Shown in pieces: positions 56,459 through 64,000 of a stretch of 64,000 nt of DNA. A program made the position numbers and the translations under genes. Source of the stretch: Lactobacillus johnsonii ATCC 33200 (lineage in GTDB: Bacteria > Bacillota > Bacilli > Lactobacillales > Lactobacillaceae); assembly GCF_000159355.1 (NCBI RefSeq), contig NZ_GG670121.1, positions 57,958-121,957 of the forward strand. Direction: 5' to 3'. Position 1 is the stretch's first letter. Each line of letters starts with the position of its first letter. The notes under the pieces are model-generated. The model worked only from the letters and a program-made list of their open reading frames with translations, was not told the DNA's origin and did not search any database.

Positions 56459-57661
56459 TTAATGAATCGCCTTAGAATAATTATAAAATTGATGTGTGTG
56501 AACCAAATTTATAATGGTACGATTCAAATGATTAGCACATGCAATTAAAGCTACCTTGTCATGCTTATTGAAAGGTGGCTTTTTTAATTTGTAATAATAA
56601 TTAATTAAATGGTTTTGTATTCTTCCTTGGTTTCTTAACATGCTCCGAATCATATCGGTCTCAACAACTCTACCTTGACTACTACCTCGGCGATTAATAG
56701 TATCATTTTTTTAATATTTTCCGGACTGATATCTATTTAGATCAAGTCCTAAAAACACATTGAGTTGCTTATAATTATCAAAGCGAGAGATATCTCCTGC
56801 AAAGCCCAATAATAAAGCACTATTTAGCTGACCAGCTCCAGGAATACTAGAGATAAATTTAAAATTATCCAAAGAAGCAGCTGTTTTAATCAATTTATTT
56901 TGAATATAAGCTATTTCCTTATTGTAGTTTTCTATCTCATCACAATATTCTGAAATAATTTCAACTTCTAGAGAATCTGCTGGAACAGCAGGATAAGAGT
57001 TTTTAGCCGTTAACCAAACTTGAGCACAATAATTCTGAATTACATCCTTGTGTATTCGCTTATTAACTGCCTGATAAACCCTGTTAGTCATCTCCTTAAG
57101 AGTTAGTCCTACCAAAAAATCAGGATGACAATACATTCTAAACATTTGAAGAGCCAAAACTGCATAAGCATTTTTAAAAATTTGATTTAATTCTGGAAAA
57201 GTAATTTCCAATCCAGACCGAAGAAAATTGATTATTCTAGTTCTACACTTAATAAGTTGTCTGTATCTCAAAGACAAAATCCGCAATGAATCATATGGCT
57301 AAGTAGATTGCTTATTACAATGATTCTTTATTTCTGACAATTGCGTTGCACCTAATAACGCTAATTTAAAAGAATCATTCTTATCAGTTTTATTTCGTCT
57401 TAAAGAAGCCATTCTTAATTTGGCTTCTAAGAGATTTAGTTCATAAAATCGAACCTTTTTACTTTTTAGATAAGCAGTTAATTGTGCTGAATAAACACCT
57501 GTAGTTTCAAATATTATTACAGTATCAGACTTAATGTACGAATTTAATATTTGAAAACCACTTTTATTATGTTCGAATTTAAAAGTTACTTTTTCCACTT
57601 CTTTTGATATCAAGGTCGCATGATTTTTACCTTGACTAACATCAATACCAATAATATTCAC
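56459..57661 (-). pseudogene. IS110-family DEDD transposase with two in-frame stops
   Basis: From 57661: RuvC-like domain with IIGIDVSQGKN (first D), IFETTGVYS (E) and RRNKTDKNDSFKLAL (D pair), then an amber codon at 57299-57301 in the same frame. The protein goes on with LRYRQLIKCRTRIINFLR, and the Transposase_20 domain with SSIPGAGQLNSALLLGFAGD, which includes the region of the catalytic serine. A TAA at 56711-56713, again in frame, is followed by NDTINRRGSSQGRVVETDM and an end at 56459. About 400 codons, the usual length. Confidence 0.85.
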
Positions 57662-57845
57662 CTAATCACCTCATTTTAAATTAATTGAGGCAAATATTTA
57701 TTTTTAGCTTAATTTCTTGATTATACGATCTCTCAGATCCACACCCTTAATCTAGTTTTATTAAAAATAAATATTAATGGGCCCGTTTGACAATCGAATT
57801 TAACATTCCTTTCTGTTGTCGACCTCAACCTCAATCTAAGTATAA
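57662..57845 (-). ncRNA. Candidate bridge-RNA region of the IS110 element
   Basis: In IS110-group elements the structured RNA that pairs with target and donor DNA is encoded in the non-coding end upstream of the recombinase. These 184 bases are non-coding, sit in that place, and contain small hairpins (GATCT CTC AGATC at 57727-57739). I have not folded it, so this is position-based inference only. Confidence 0.3.
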
Positions 57846-57846
57846 G

Positions 57847-57892
57847 AAAAAAGGTAGATAAAAACATCGTCATGTTTCTATCTACCTTTATA
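57847..57892. terminator. Terminator of the kinase-like gene
   Basis: AAAGGTAGATA / TATCTACCTTT, extended by further pairing (AAACAT / ATGTTT) around a four-base loop, with six T on the minus strand. Confidence 0.88.
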
Positions 57893-57923
57893 CTTTAGGG
57901 TGTTTGACAAAGAGCCTTTTTTA

Positions 57924-58859
57924 TTACCAAATATGTAGCAAACGTGTGGGATCAATCTTACTTAAATTAAATTGATGAACATGCTGGTGTTCATTCTCTG
58001 GAAATTCTTTTACAAAATCAGCAATATTATATAGCCCAGTTGAATAAGACCAAACTCCCTTTACTTTTCGAATAGGATCTAACATTTCATTTCGAATTGG
58101 ATATGCAGAAATTAAAAAGTGCTTATGGTGAAATTTAAATACAAAATATGGAAGCCTAAATTTTTCGATTACTTCTTCTCTAGTTTTACCTAAAGTTATA
58201 ACGTTTCTATATGTTCCGTATTTCTTAGTAAATTCATCATTAAAAGAAAAGTAAAAGTTAGAAATATGCACATGTGGAAAATCTTCTGGTCTTACCTTAT
58301 CTGGTACACAAATCACATGTGAATACTGATCTAAATTCTTTTCTTTTTGACTTAAGGCCCGTTCCATTCCATTCGGTAAAATTGAATAAGCCCAAGACGG
58401 AACTTCCGGATGAGCTTTATATTGCTCATACATCATTTTAATTACGTCAGGTTTCACCCAATCATAGTGCATTCTAACCTGATTACGCTGCAGTAAGCTT
58501 TCTAAAGTGTTATTTTGCATTAAATCGACTACAAATAATTCATAGCGATATTTTTCAACCCATGGACGAAAATGTTCAATTTTATCTGGCGTGATATGAG
58601 TTCCATCAACAATGATAGTTTCTCCATAGGCCATCTTATGCTGTACCAAATTATCAACCATTTGCTCTGTACGTACAGTAACATGACGTGGAATAACTTG
58701 ATGCAGGTGATCTGTACTTTCCTCATAATAAACCGTCAAATCAGCTAATAGCAGCCTAATTTCATCACGAGAAATAGCGTAAGGCTGCAAGTGGTGACGA
58801 GCAATAAAGGAAGATTTTCCAGATCCAGGTGCTCCTCTTAGTAAAAATATTTTACGCAT
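57924..58859 (-). CDS. Polynucleotide-kinase-like ATP-binding protein
   Basis: 311 residues. The N-terminal half is a P-loop kinase like the kinase domain of T4 PNK: FLLRGAPGSGKSSFIARH (Walker A), ISRDEIRLLLADL, TIIVDGTHITPDKIEHFRPW (Walker B region) and an arginine-bearing lid (LLQRNQVRMHYDW). The C-terminal 130 residues (HVHISNFYFSFNDEFTKKYG ...) are not recognised. RNA repair or a nucleoside kinase role is conceivable; neither a ligase nor a phosphatase domain is present. Single gene with its own terminator. Confidence 0.75.
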   Translation of the reverse strand: MRKIFLLRGAPGSGKSSFIARHHLQPYAISRDEIRLLLADLTVYYEESTDHLHQVIPRHVTVRTEQMVDNLVQHKMAYGETIIVDGTHITPDKIEHFRPWVEKYRYELFVVDLMQNNTLESLLQRNQVRMHYDWVKPDVIKMMYEQYKAHPEVPSWAYSILPNGMERALSQKEKNLDQYSHVICVPDKVRPEDFPHVHISNFYFSFNDEFTKKYGTYRNVITLGKTREEVIEKFRLPYFVFKFHHKHFLISAYPIRNEMLDPIRKVKGVWSYSTGLYNIADFVKEFPENEHQHVHQFNLSKIDPTRLLHIW

Positions 58860-58968
58860 TATTTTCTCCTACTCTACAAGAATTTGTTCAAATATACTCG
58901 TAAAAAATTTTACCATAAAAATACCTATACAAACTATTAAAAAAAGAGTAGACTAGTCGGCTACTCAA

Positions 58969-59646
58969 TCAATGTAGAATTTCTTTCTTTATAATATGCA
59001 AATTAGTATCAAAAGTATAAACAATTGGCTCTGCATTGGGCACCTCTACTTTTACAATATCCTCATTACTGATATCTTCAATTTTTTTAATCAAGGCACG
59101 TAAACTTGAGCCATGGGCTACAACCAATTGATCATGACCTGCCATTAATTCAGGTGCAATATGATCCCAAAAATAAGGCATTAATCTCTCCTGCGTTTGA
59201 TGTAGACTTTCTCCTTGGGGCATTAGACGCATATCATACTTTTGATATCTACGATCTTGCACGGGCTGCGTTAATAAAGGGGGCACACTGTCAAAACCAC
59301 GTCTCCATTCTAAGACTTGCTTAGTACCAAAAATTTTCTTTGAAACATCCTTATTAATACCGCGAAGTGCTCCATAGTGACGCTCATTTAAACGCCAAGT
59401 CTTAGTAATAGGTAAATATAAAAAGCTGCAAACATCCGCAATAATATTAGCTGTCATAATTGCACGCGATAAGACAGAAGTATGAATATGCGTTGGCACA
59501 AATCTGGCTATTTTTTCCACCTTAAGACCTGCATTTTTTGCCTGTTCAATCCCCTTTTTACTTAAAGGCACATCATTCCAGCCCGTATAAACATTGTCAC
59601 GATTAGCTATACTTTCACCATGCCTAACTAAAACTAATTTGGCCAA
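58969..59646 (-). CDS. gpmA: 2,3-bisphosphoglycerate-dependent phosphoglycerate mutase
   Basis: 225 residues from TTG at 59646, which follows AGGTGAGAAG; the upstream frame would include that site. LVLVRHGESIANRDNVYTGWNDVPLSKKG holds the phospho-histidine of RHG, RLNERHYGALRG the catalytic glutamate, and VVAHGSSLRAL the second histidine. It may be a second copy; glycolytic gpm usually stands elsewhere in lactobacilli. Confidence 0.88.
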   Translation of the reverse strand: MAKLVLVRHGESIANRDNVYTGWNDVPLSKKGIEQAKNAGLKVEKIARFVPTHIHTSVLSRAIMTANIIADVCSFLYLPITKTWRLNERHYGALRGINKDVSKKIFGTKQVLEWRRGFDSVPPLLTQPVQDRRYQKYDMRLMPQGESLHQTQERLMPYFWDHIAPELMAGHDQLVVAHGSSLRALIKKIEDISNEDIVKVEVPNAEPIVYTFDTNLHIIKKEILH

Positions 59647-59667
59647 CTTTCTTCTCACCTACTTCAT

Positions 59668-59910
59668 TTAAATCATAAAAAACAAAACAATTCCGGTAAT
59701 GGTAAAAACGACTCCTAATATTGTAAAGGAAATGATATCAGCTTTACTATCAGATGGAATACCAGTAAGCAATTTTTTTGTTCCATTAATAGAATCACTT
59801 TGAATTTCTTTCGTTGCTACTTTATGTTTTTGATAACGATTGTAGGCAGTGTATAAATCCCATAATCCAATTAATAAAACTATGACTGCAACCCAAATAT
59901 TTACCTTCAT
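59668..59910 (-). CDS. Small membrane protein of unknown function
   Basis: 80 residues from ATG at 59910, after AAGGATGATAAATAAA. Two spans (IWVAVIVLLIGLWDLYTAY and IISFTILGVVFTITGIVLFF) and a polar middle (KHKVATKEIQSDSINGTKK). It overlaps nothing but starts at the stop of the gene upstream, so the two are coupled. Confidence 0.65.
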   Translation of the reverse strand: MKVNIWVAVIVLLIGLWDLYTAYNRYQKHKVATKEIQSDSINGTKKLLTGIPSDSKADIISFTILGVVFTITGIVLFFMI

Positions 59911-59911
59911 T

Positions 59912-60169
59912 TTATTTATCATCCTTGTGTATGCTTGTGCCATTTACTTTTTGGTCTAAGTTTCGAACTGCTTTCTTAAAAGCTTTAACCGAATTCTGAT
60001 AAGCTTTGCCACCGTTTTGTTTCAAAAAATCCCCAGCTTGTTGTCCTTTTTCAGTTAAGTGGTCTTTGATATCGGGCCAATCATTTTCAGCAAAATCTTT
60101 AAATTGGTCTGTAGCTTTCTTTTGATAATTTTTTAGATTTTCTTTTAGATCATTAGTATCGAATTTCAT
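59912..60169 (-). CDS. Small hydrophilic helical protein of unknown function
   Basis: 85 residues, lysine/aspartate-rich amphipathic helix (NLKNYQKKATDQFKDFAENDW ...) like YtxH/CsbD-type stress proteins but without a clear match. Good AAGGAGAA site. It is the first gene of a pair with the small membrane protein. Confidence 0.65.
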   Translation of the reverse strand: MKFDTNDLKENLKNYQKKATDQFKDFAENDWPDIKDHLTEKGQQAGDFLKQNGGKAYQNSVKAFKKAVRNLDQKVNGTSIHKDDK

Positions 60170-60232
60170 TTTTTCTCCTTAAAATAAAAGGCTTTGCCCC
60201 TATTTTACCAAATAGCAGCAAAACCAGATTAA

Positions 60233-61117
60233 CTAATCTTCTTTATCATCAAAAATCATTTTATCACTAATTCCACGTGTGCATTCTGCTTGAAGTGTCA
60301 CATGGTTAATTCCAAGCGGCTTTAATTTTTTTGCAATTTCTGTGTATATCTTTTCTAATTGCACAGCATCTAAATTTTTATCCACATTAATATGTGCATC
60401 TAACATCGTCACATTATCTGAATATTGCCAAACATGCACATGGTGAATGTTATTCACATGTGGACAAGATAAAACTAATTCATTTATCTTATTTAAATCA
60501 ATGCTAGGATTCGTTTCCATTAAAATATTAGCTGCTTTAATAGTAACTTCATAAGCTTCTTTAAGTAAAAAGACAGAAGCTGCTATCGTTAAGAATGGAT
60601 CGACCCAGTAAATTTTCCAAATTGAAATCACAATCGCTCCAATTACAACTGCTACACTAGTTATTGCATCTGAAAGCATATTTAAAAATGTAGCTTTTGC
60701 ATTAAGACTCGTCTTAGCTTCCTTCATAACTACTAGCATAGAAATTAGGTTAGCAGCTAAGCCAATTAAAGAAACAATTAACATGATTTTTCCTTTAATC
60801 GGTTCTGGATGACTAAAGCGTTGAATTCCTTCGATAAATAAATAAATACTGATTACTATTAAAATTATCCCATTAGTAAAAGCTGCTAGTATTTCCGCTC
60901 GATCATAGCCAAAAGTCTTGCTATTATTTCGCTTTCTCTTAGCAATTAAATTAGCAACAAAGGCTAAAATAATTGATCCAACATCGCTTAAATTATGTAC
61001 GGCATCCGAAAGCAGAGCAAGTGAGCCTGAAACTGCTCCACCGATAAATTCCGCAATTGTAATAATAATATTTAATAAAGTTACCCAAAAATAACGTAGT
61101 GATGATTTATTCTTCAT
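60233..61117 (-). CDS. Cation diffusion facilitator (zinc-type exporter)
   Basis: 294 residues, six spans. The metal site residues are LLSDAVHNLSDVG in TM2 (HxxxD) and FLNMLSDAITSVAVV in TM5. The cytosolic C-terminal domain contains HVNNIHHVHVWQYSDN and DAHINV. The TM2 histidine fits zinc or cadmium specificity (CzcD/ZitB type). It is divergent from an ArsR-family regulator across a region with an 11-bp inverted repeat, so metal-induced expression is likely. Confidence 0.9.
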   Translation of the reverse strand: MKNKSSLRYFWVTLLNIIITIAEFIGGAVSGSLALLSDAVHNLSDVGSIILAFVANLIAKRKRNNSKTFGYDRAEILAAFTNGIILIVISIYLFIEGIQRFSHPEPIKGKIMLIVSLIGLAANLISMLVVMKEAKTSLNAKATFLNMLSDAITSVAVVIGAIVISIWKIYWVDPFLTIAASVFLLKEAYEVTIKAANILMETNPSIDLNKINELVLSCPHVNNIHHVHVWQYSDNVTMLDAHINVDKNLDAVQLEKIYTEIAKKLKPLGINHVTLQAECTRGISDKMIFDDKED

Positions 61118-61131
61118 ATTTTTTCTCCATA

Positions 61132-61191
61132 AATATATCGAATTTGGTATACTTATTACAGAAAGTAATAATATTCCATTTTCGATATATT
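61132..61191. promoter_or_regulatory. Divergent promoter region with inverted repeat
   Basis: AATATATCGAA (61132-61142) and TTCGATATATT (61181-61191) are perfectly inverted, and TATTAC / GTAATA lies between them. These are candidate operators for the ArsR-type protein, controlling both genes. Confidence 0.6.
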
Positions 61192-61212
61192 GTCAATAAG
61201 AGGTGCTAAATT

Positions 61213-61539
61213 ATGACACAAACAGATACAAATTTAGTCAGTGAAGCAGCCAAAATCTATAAAGTTTTAAGCAATGGTAGACGAATTTCAATTTTATTTT
61301 TTTTACGGAATGCTTCAAAAGAAGTCGACGTCTCAACAATTGCCACTACTCTCGACCTTGCGCAGCCGGTTGTATCAAAACAATTAGGTATTTTAGAAAA
61401 ATACAATTTGGTTAAACATCATAAACATGGAACTCATGTCTTTTATTTTTTAAATGACCCTGACGTTTTATCAATGATTGATGCCATGATTGAACATGTA
61501 GAACATACTGCCAAAGAACATCCCACAAACTTATACTAA
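61213..61539 (+). CDS. ArsR/SmtB-family metal-responsive repressor
   Basis: 108 residues: winged helix with IATTLDLAQPVVSKQLGILEKYNLV (recognition helix) and the wing HHKHGTHVFYFL. The last helix, DPDVLSMIDAMIEHVEHTAKEH, has D-x-D and H-x2-H at the places of the CzrA alpha-5 zinc ligands (one ligand is D instead of H). It is thus probably a zinc sensor for the CDF gene. Confidence 0.88.
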   Translation: MTQTDTNLVSEAAKIYKVLSNGRRISILFFLRNASKEVDVSTIATTLDLAQPVVSKQLGILEKYNLVKHHKHGTHVFYFLNDPDVLSMIDAMIEHVEHTAKEHPTNLY

Positions 61540-61540
61540 A

Positions 61541-61568
61541 AAAGATGCAACTTGATAGCTGCATCTTA
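61541..61568. terminator. Terminator between convergent genes
   Basis: AAGATGCA / TGCATCTT with a ten-base loop, between arsR and the histidine phosphatase gene. Confidence 0.7.
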
Positions 61569-62255
61569 TAAATTTGGAATGTCAGTGTTTTTTACACCAT
61601 AATTAATTATTTTAAATTTTCCATTATCATCAATTATTCCACGTGTCACACTGCCATTATCTGGAAAGGGAATATCGTGATCATGTGTAGTTTGATCCCA
61701 GTATTTAATTCCCAAAGTCTTAATAAAGTCTCCGTGAGACACAATTAAAACTCGTCCTAGCCCTTTTGTTTCTTCAGCTAGTTGGCTAACAGCTTGGTCC
61801 ATTCGATTATTGAGGGCTTCTGCATCTTCTGCTAAATGACGTGGATCAGCTTTCTTAGTTGCTTCACGAAAATCATGGATTCCTAGGGTTTGAATGATTT
61901 TTACCACATCATTTGTTGGTTTCATCCCTCCAGCTACAGCAACTTTTTCCCAAGTTTCGTCAATATCGTCACCTTCAAAAGTACCAAAGAATACTTCACG
62001 AAAAGCTGGAAGTTTTTTTATTTTACCAATCTCAGAAACTTCATTTGTATCAGCAATTAAGTGAACTGTATCAATGGCTCGTTTTAAGTCAGAACTATAC
62101 ATTTTATCAAAATGAACCTGAGATAAATTAGATGCTGTTATTTTTAAGTCATTAATTCCTTTTACAGTTAGTGGAGAATCAGCCCAGCCTTGAACTTTAT
62201 TCAACTGATTAAACATTGTTTCCCCATGTCTTACTAAATAAACTTCAGTAGCCAT
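61566..62255 (-). CDS. Histidine phosphatase family protein
   Basis: 229 residues of the phosphoglycerate-mutase-like superfamily. VYLVRHGETMFNQLNKVQGW has the phospho-histidine, REVFFGTFEGD the acidic residue, and VLIVSHGDFIKTL the second histidine. Lack of the GpmA-specific N-terminal segment and a different middle argue for a broad phosphatase rather than a glycolytic mutase. The substrate is unknown. Confidence 0.85.
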   Translation of the reverse strand: MATEVYLVRHGETMFNQLNKVQGWADSPLTVKGINDLKITASNLSQVHFDKMYSSDLKRAIDTVHLIADTNEVSEIGKIKKLPAFREVFFGTFEGDDIDETWEKVAVAGGMKPTNDVVKIIQTLGIHDFREATKKADPRHLAEDAEALNNRMDQAVSQLAEETKGLGRVLIVSHGDFIKTLGIKYWDQTTHDHDIPFPDNGSVTRGIIDDNGKFKIINYGVKNTDIPNL

Positions 62256-62517
62256 TTTTACCCTCTTTTCTTAAATTGTTTCACAAATTTTCTTTCAATT
62301 ATCTCAATGTTAACAGAATATTGCGTTAATTCAAGTATTTTTAAAAGCAACCCTATATTTAGTGTTTCACAAAATTCTTAGTACAACATATCTTAGTTTT
62401 ATCTATAGTTATATACGCAATTGTATGTTTATTTTTTTAATCTTTAAATTAAAAAATACTATTTTAATGGGTTAAAATAAAAGTTGTATAGTACTTAATA
62501 AAAAGGAGGACTTTTTT

Positions 62518-63102
62518 ATGACAAAAGTTGCTGTTGTCTTCGCAGATGGCTGTGAAGAAGTTGAAGGACTTAGTGTCGTTGATGTACTACGTCGTTTAGA
62601 TATTGATTGTGACATGGTCGGTCTTGATAAAAAAGAAATTAACGGAGACCATCGTATCTTACTAACCTGTGATAAAGTTGTGGATGATTCACTTTTAGAG
62701 TATGACTTAGTAGCTTTTCCAGGTGGAAGAACTGGAGCTTTAAACCTTAGAAACAATGAAAAACTAGCTAAGCTTATGATTCAAAGAAATAAAGAAGGCA
62801 AATGGGATGCAGCAATGTGTGCCGCTCCGATTGCTTTAGGTCACTACGGCTTGCTAGAAGGAGCTAACTACACCTGCTATCCTGGCTTTGAAAAAGAAAT
62901 TGAAAAAGAATGTCCAAACGGCCACTTTAGCACTGATATTACAGTTGTGGATAAAGAACACAAAATCATCACCAGTCGTGGACCAGCTACAGCCTGGGCA
63001 TACGCTTATACAATTGCTCAAACCTTAGGTTATGACACCAAAGAATTAGAAAAAGCAATGCTTTATGATTATCTAGCCAAAAATATTAATCAAAGCCTCT
63101 AG
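62518..63102 (+). CDS. DJ-1/PfpI family protein
   Basis: 194 residues. VAVVFADGCEEVEGLSVVDVL has the conserved glutamate, and AAMCAAPIALGHYGLL the nucleophile-elbow cysteine. ITSRGPATAWAYAY is the C-terminal signature, as in YajL/DJ-1. Proposed roles are stress protection, deglycation or chaperone. Strong AAAAGGAGGA site; a long 260-base upstream region holds no other gene. Confidence 0.9.
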   Translation: MTKVAVVFADGCEEVEGLSVVDVLRRLDIDCDMVGLDKKEINGDHRILLTCDKVVDDSLLEYDLVAFPGGRTGALNLRNNEKLAKLMIQRNKEGKWDAAMCAAPIALGHYGLLEGANYTCYPGFEKEIEKECPNGHFSTDITVVDKEHKIITSRGPATAWAYAYTIAQTLGYDTKELEKAMLYDYLAKNINQSL

Positions 63103-63114
63103 TTAACCACATCG

Positions 63115-63151
63115 AAAAAGAGACCAGATTTTATATCTGATCTCTTTTTTC
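63115..63151 (+). terminator. Terminator after the DJ-1/PfpI gene
   Basis: AGAGACCAGAT / ATCTGATCTCT with one G-A mismatch and a five-base loop, then TTTTTT. Confidence 0.85.
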
Positions 63152-63335
63152 GTATATAACAGCTAAAATAAGCAAATAGCTTTTAATCTATCACTTAAAT
63201 TAAAAGCTTGTGTAGTTAATATCAAGCTTACGGTCTTGTCTCAGCACTGCACTACACTTAATTACAATTAATTTTTCTCTAAGCACTTATTATACTTAAT
63301 GTAATATCTTTTATTTTAGATTAAACTAATTTATT

Positions 63336-64000
63336 TTATAAACGTGCGATTTGATAGCCATTTCTTAAAAAATGCTCCATTTCTTCTGGTTCTCTACCAG
63401 TTAAGCGATGAAAGTCATCAGATGTTGCACTAAGAAGTCCCTTAGCTCCTCCAGCATACATTGATGCAAGTTCTTTTCCATCGCCTTCAGCAGCATAAAT
63501 CTTTGCAAATTCATCAGTTGTTACAGGTGCATAGCCAATTTTATGGTCAGTGATTCGAGACATAATATATGATAATTCAACCATATTATAATTTTTATCC
63601 ATACTTAACAGATAAGTTTGCCCTTGATCTCGCATTACTGGTTGCATGGCTAAACAAGCAATTGCATGAGCACTATCATTTCTTGTAATAAAGGATAATG
63701 GTTCGGCCCCAACTGGATAAATAATATTTTTTCGTTTAATTAGTTCTTCTAGATATGGGACCAGTGGATCCGCATACAAACTATTTTTTATAATACTGTA
63801 TTCAATTCCTGAGCTAGCAAGTCTTCTTGGTACATATGCATAAAATGGAGACATTACAAATGGATTATTTTCTTGATCTGCAAAAAAACTTACAAAAATC
63901 AATTTAGATTTAGCTTCTTTTACAACTTGTAAGACATTTTCAAATTCTGTAATTATTTTCTGCAAGTTATAAGTAATGCTGGGGATATAAATTACCAGAT
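63336..64000 (-). CDS. NmrA-like NAD(P)-binding oxidoreductase, cut by the window edge
   Basis: The frame is open to the right edge of the window (IPSITYNLQKIITEFENV precedes the first TTG/ATG-like codon), so the N-terminal Rossmann part lies beyond 64000. What is visible is the atypical SDR/NmrA C-terminal half: SKLIFVSFFADQENNPF (end of the central sheet), YSIIKNSLYADPLVPYLEEL and the FITRNDSAHAIACLAM region, ending HFLRNGYQIARL. Likely an NAD(P)H-dependent quinone reductase or redox sensor; the substrate is unknown. Confidence 0.8.
   Translation of the reverse strand, partial: LVIYIPSITYNLQKIITEFENVLQVVKEAKSKLIFVSFFADQENNPFVMSPFYAYVPRRLASSGIEYSIIKNSLYADPLVPYLEELIKRKNIIYPVGAEPLSFITRNDSAHAIACLAMQPVMRDQGQTYLLSMDKNYNMVELSYIMSRITDHKIGYAPVTTDEFAKIYAAEGDGKELASMYAGGAKGLLSATSDDFHRLTGREPEEMEHFLRNGYQIARL

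Larger units (their letters stand above)
56352..57900 (-). mobile_element. IS110-family element, degenerate; ends not defined
   Basis: A DEDD transposase relic with non-coding sequence on both sides. IS110 elements lack terminal inverted repeats, so ends cannot be read by eye. The left side holds a 20-bp perfect palindrome (CCAAAAGACTAGTCTTTTGG at 56407-56426). The right side, upstream of the transposase, holds the candidate bridge-RNA region. The limits given are outer bounds. Confidence 0.5.

Noticed and set aside
62256-62517. Small gene or RNA in the 262-base gap before the DJ-1/PfpI gene
   Set aside because: Very AT-rich, no start codon with a site, no terminator-like hairpin inside; probably only promoter sequence.
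1-64000. tRNA genes, rRNA genes, CRISPR arrays and prophage genes
   Set aside because: No cloverleaf, rRNA signature, regularly spaced repeat or phage structural gene was seen on either strand.

Overview
The window is AT-rich chromosomal DNA of a low-GC Firmicute, almost certainly a Lactobacillus of the gasseri/johnsonii group. The reasons are the gene content and order (purA-purB beside guaC, an LPQTG coiled-coil surface protein, PepC, ECF-FolT, a ComX/SigH-like sigma factor), strong AGGAGG-type ribosome binding sites and the codon style. No rRNA, tRNA, CRISPR array or prophage was seen.

Layout. 1-6.7 kb is decayed accessory DNA: a sugar-binding lipoprotein, a frameshifted membrane-anchored protein, a candidate type I toxin/antisense-RNA locus, an internally deleted formyl-CoA-transferase-like gene, and an AgrC/AgrA-like signalling cluster in which three of four genes are broken. 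6.7-13 kb holds a frameshifted Nudix gene, purB-purA, a PurBox-bearing divergent promoter region with guaC, a ClC chloride/proton antiporter and a membrane protein. 13.4-17.3 kb has a frameshifted SEC10/PgrA-like LPQTG surface protein followed by a non-specific nuclease. 17.5-20.4 kb is tsaB-rimI-tsaD and folT. 20.4-28 kb is a replication/repair block (thioesterase, rsmI-yabA-holB-darA-tmk, yaaL-recR-ybaB-dnaX, SRP RNA, tadA) in the order known near the Bacillus origin. 28-31.6 kb has a YxeA protein, an Rgg regulator, small membrane proteins, an RsmC-like methyltransferase and a potassium channel.

31.6-50.8 kb follows the Bacillus order radA-gltX-cysS-mrnC-rlmB-sigH-rpmG-secE-nusG-rplK-rplA-rplJ-rplL, but with two insertions: an amino-acid ABC transporter between rplA and rplJ, and a six-gene block (polyprenyl synthase, MFS transporter, DXS-like enzyme, gluconate kinase, a small gene) between rpmG and sigH. 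An L10 leader with an attenuator and L1-site-like motifs before rplK and rplA show how the ribosomal genes are controlled. 50.9-57.9 kb is again decayed: a doubly frameshifted LytR-CpsA-Psr gene, intact pepC, a chimeric LtrA/amino-acid-permease relic, a dead IS3 element and a dead IS110 element. 57.9-64 kb has a polynucleotide-kinase-like protein, gpmA, two small proteins, a CDF exporter with a divergent ArsR regulator, a histidine phosphatase, a DJ-1/PfpI protein and an NmrA-like oxidoreductase cut by the window edge.

Most lesions are one-base changes, often in A/T runs, and all fall in accessory genes. About forty housekeeping genes are intact. This suggests real gene decay, although homopolymer sequencing error cannot be excluded from the sequence alone.
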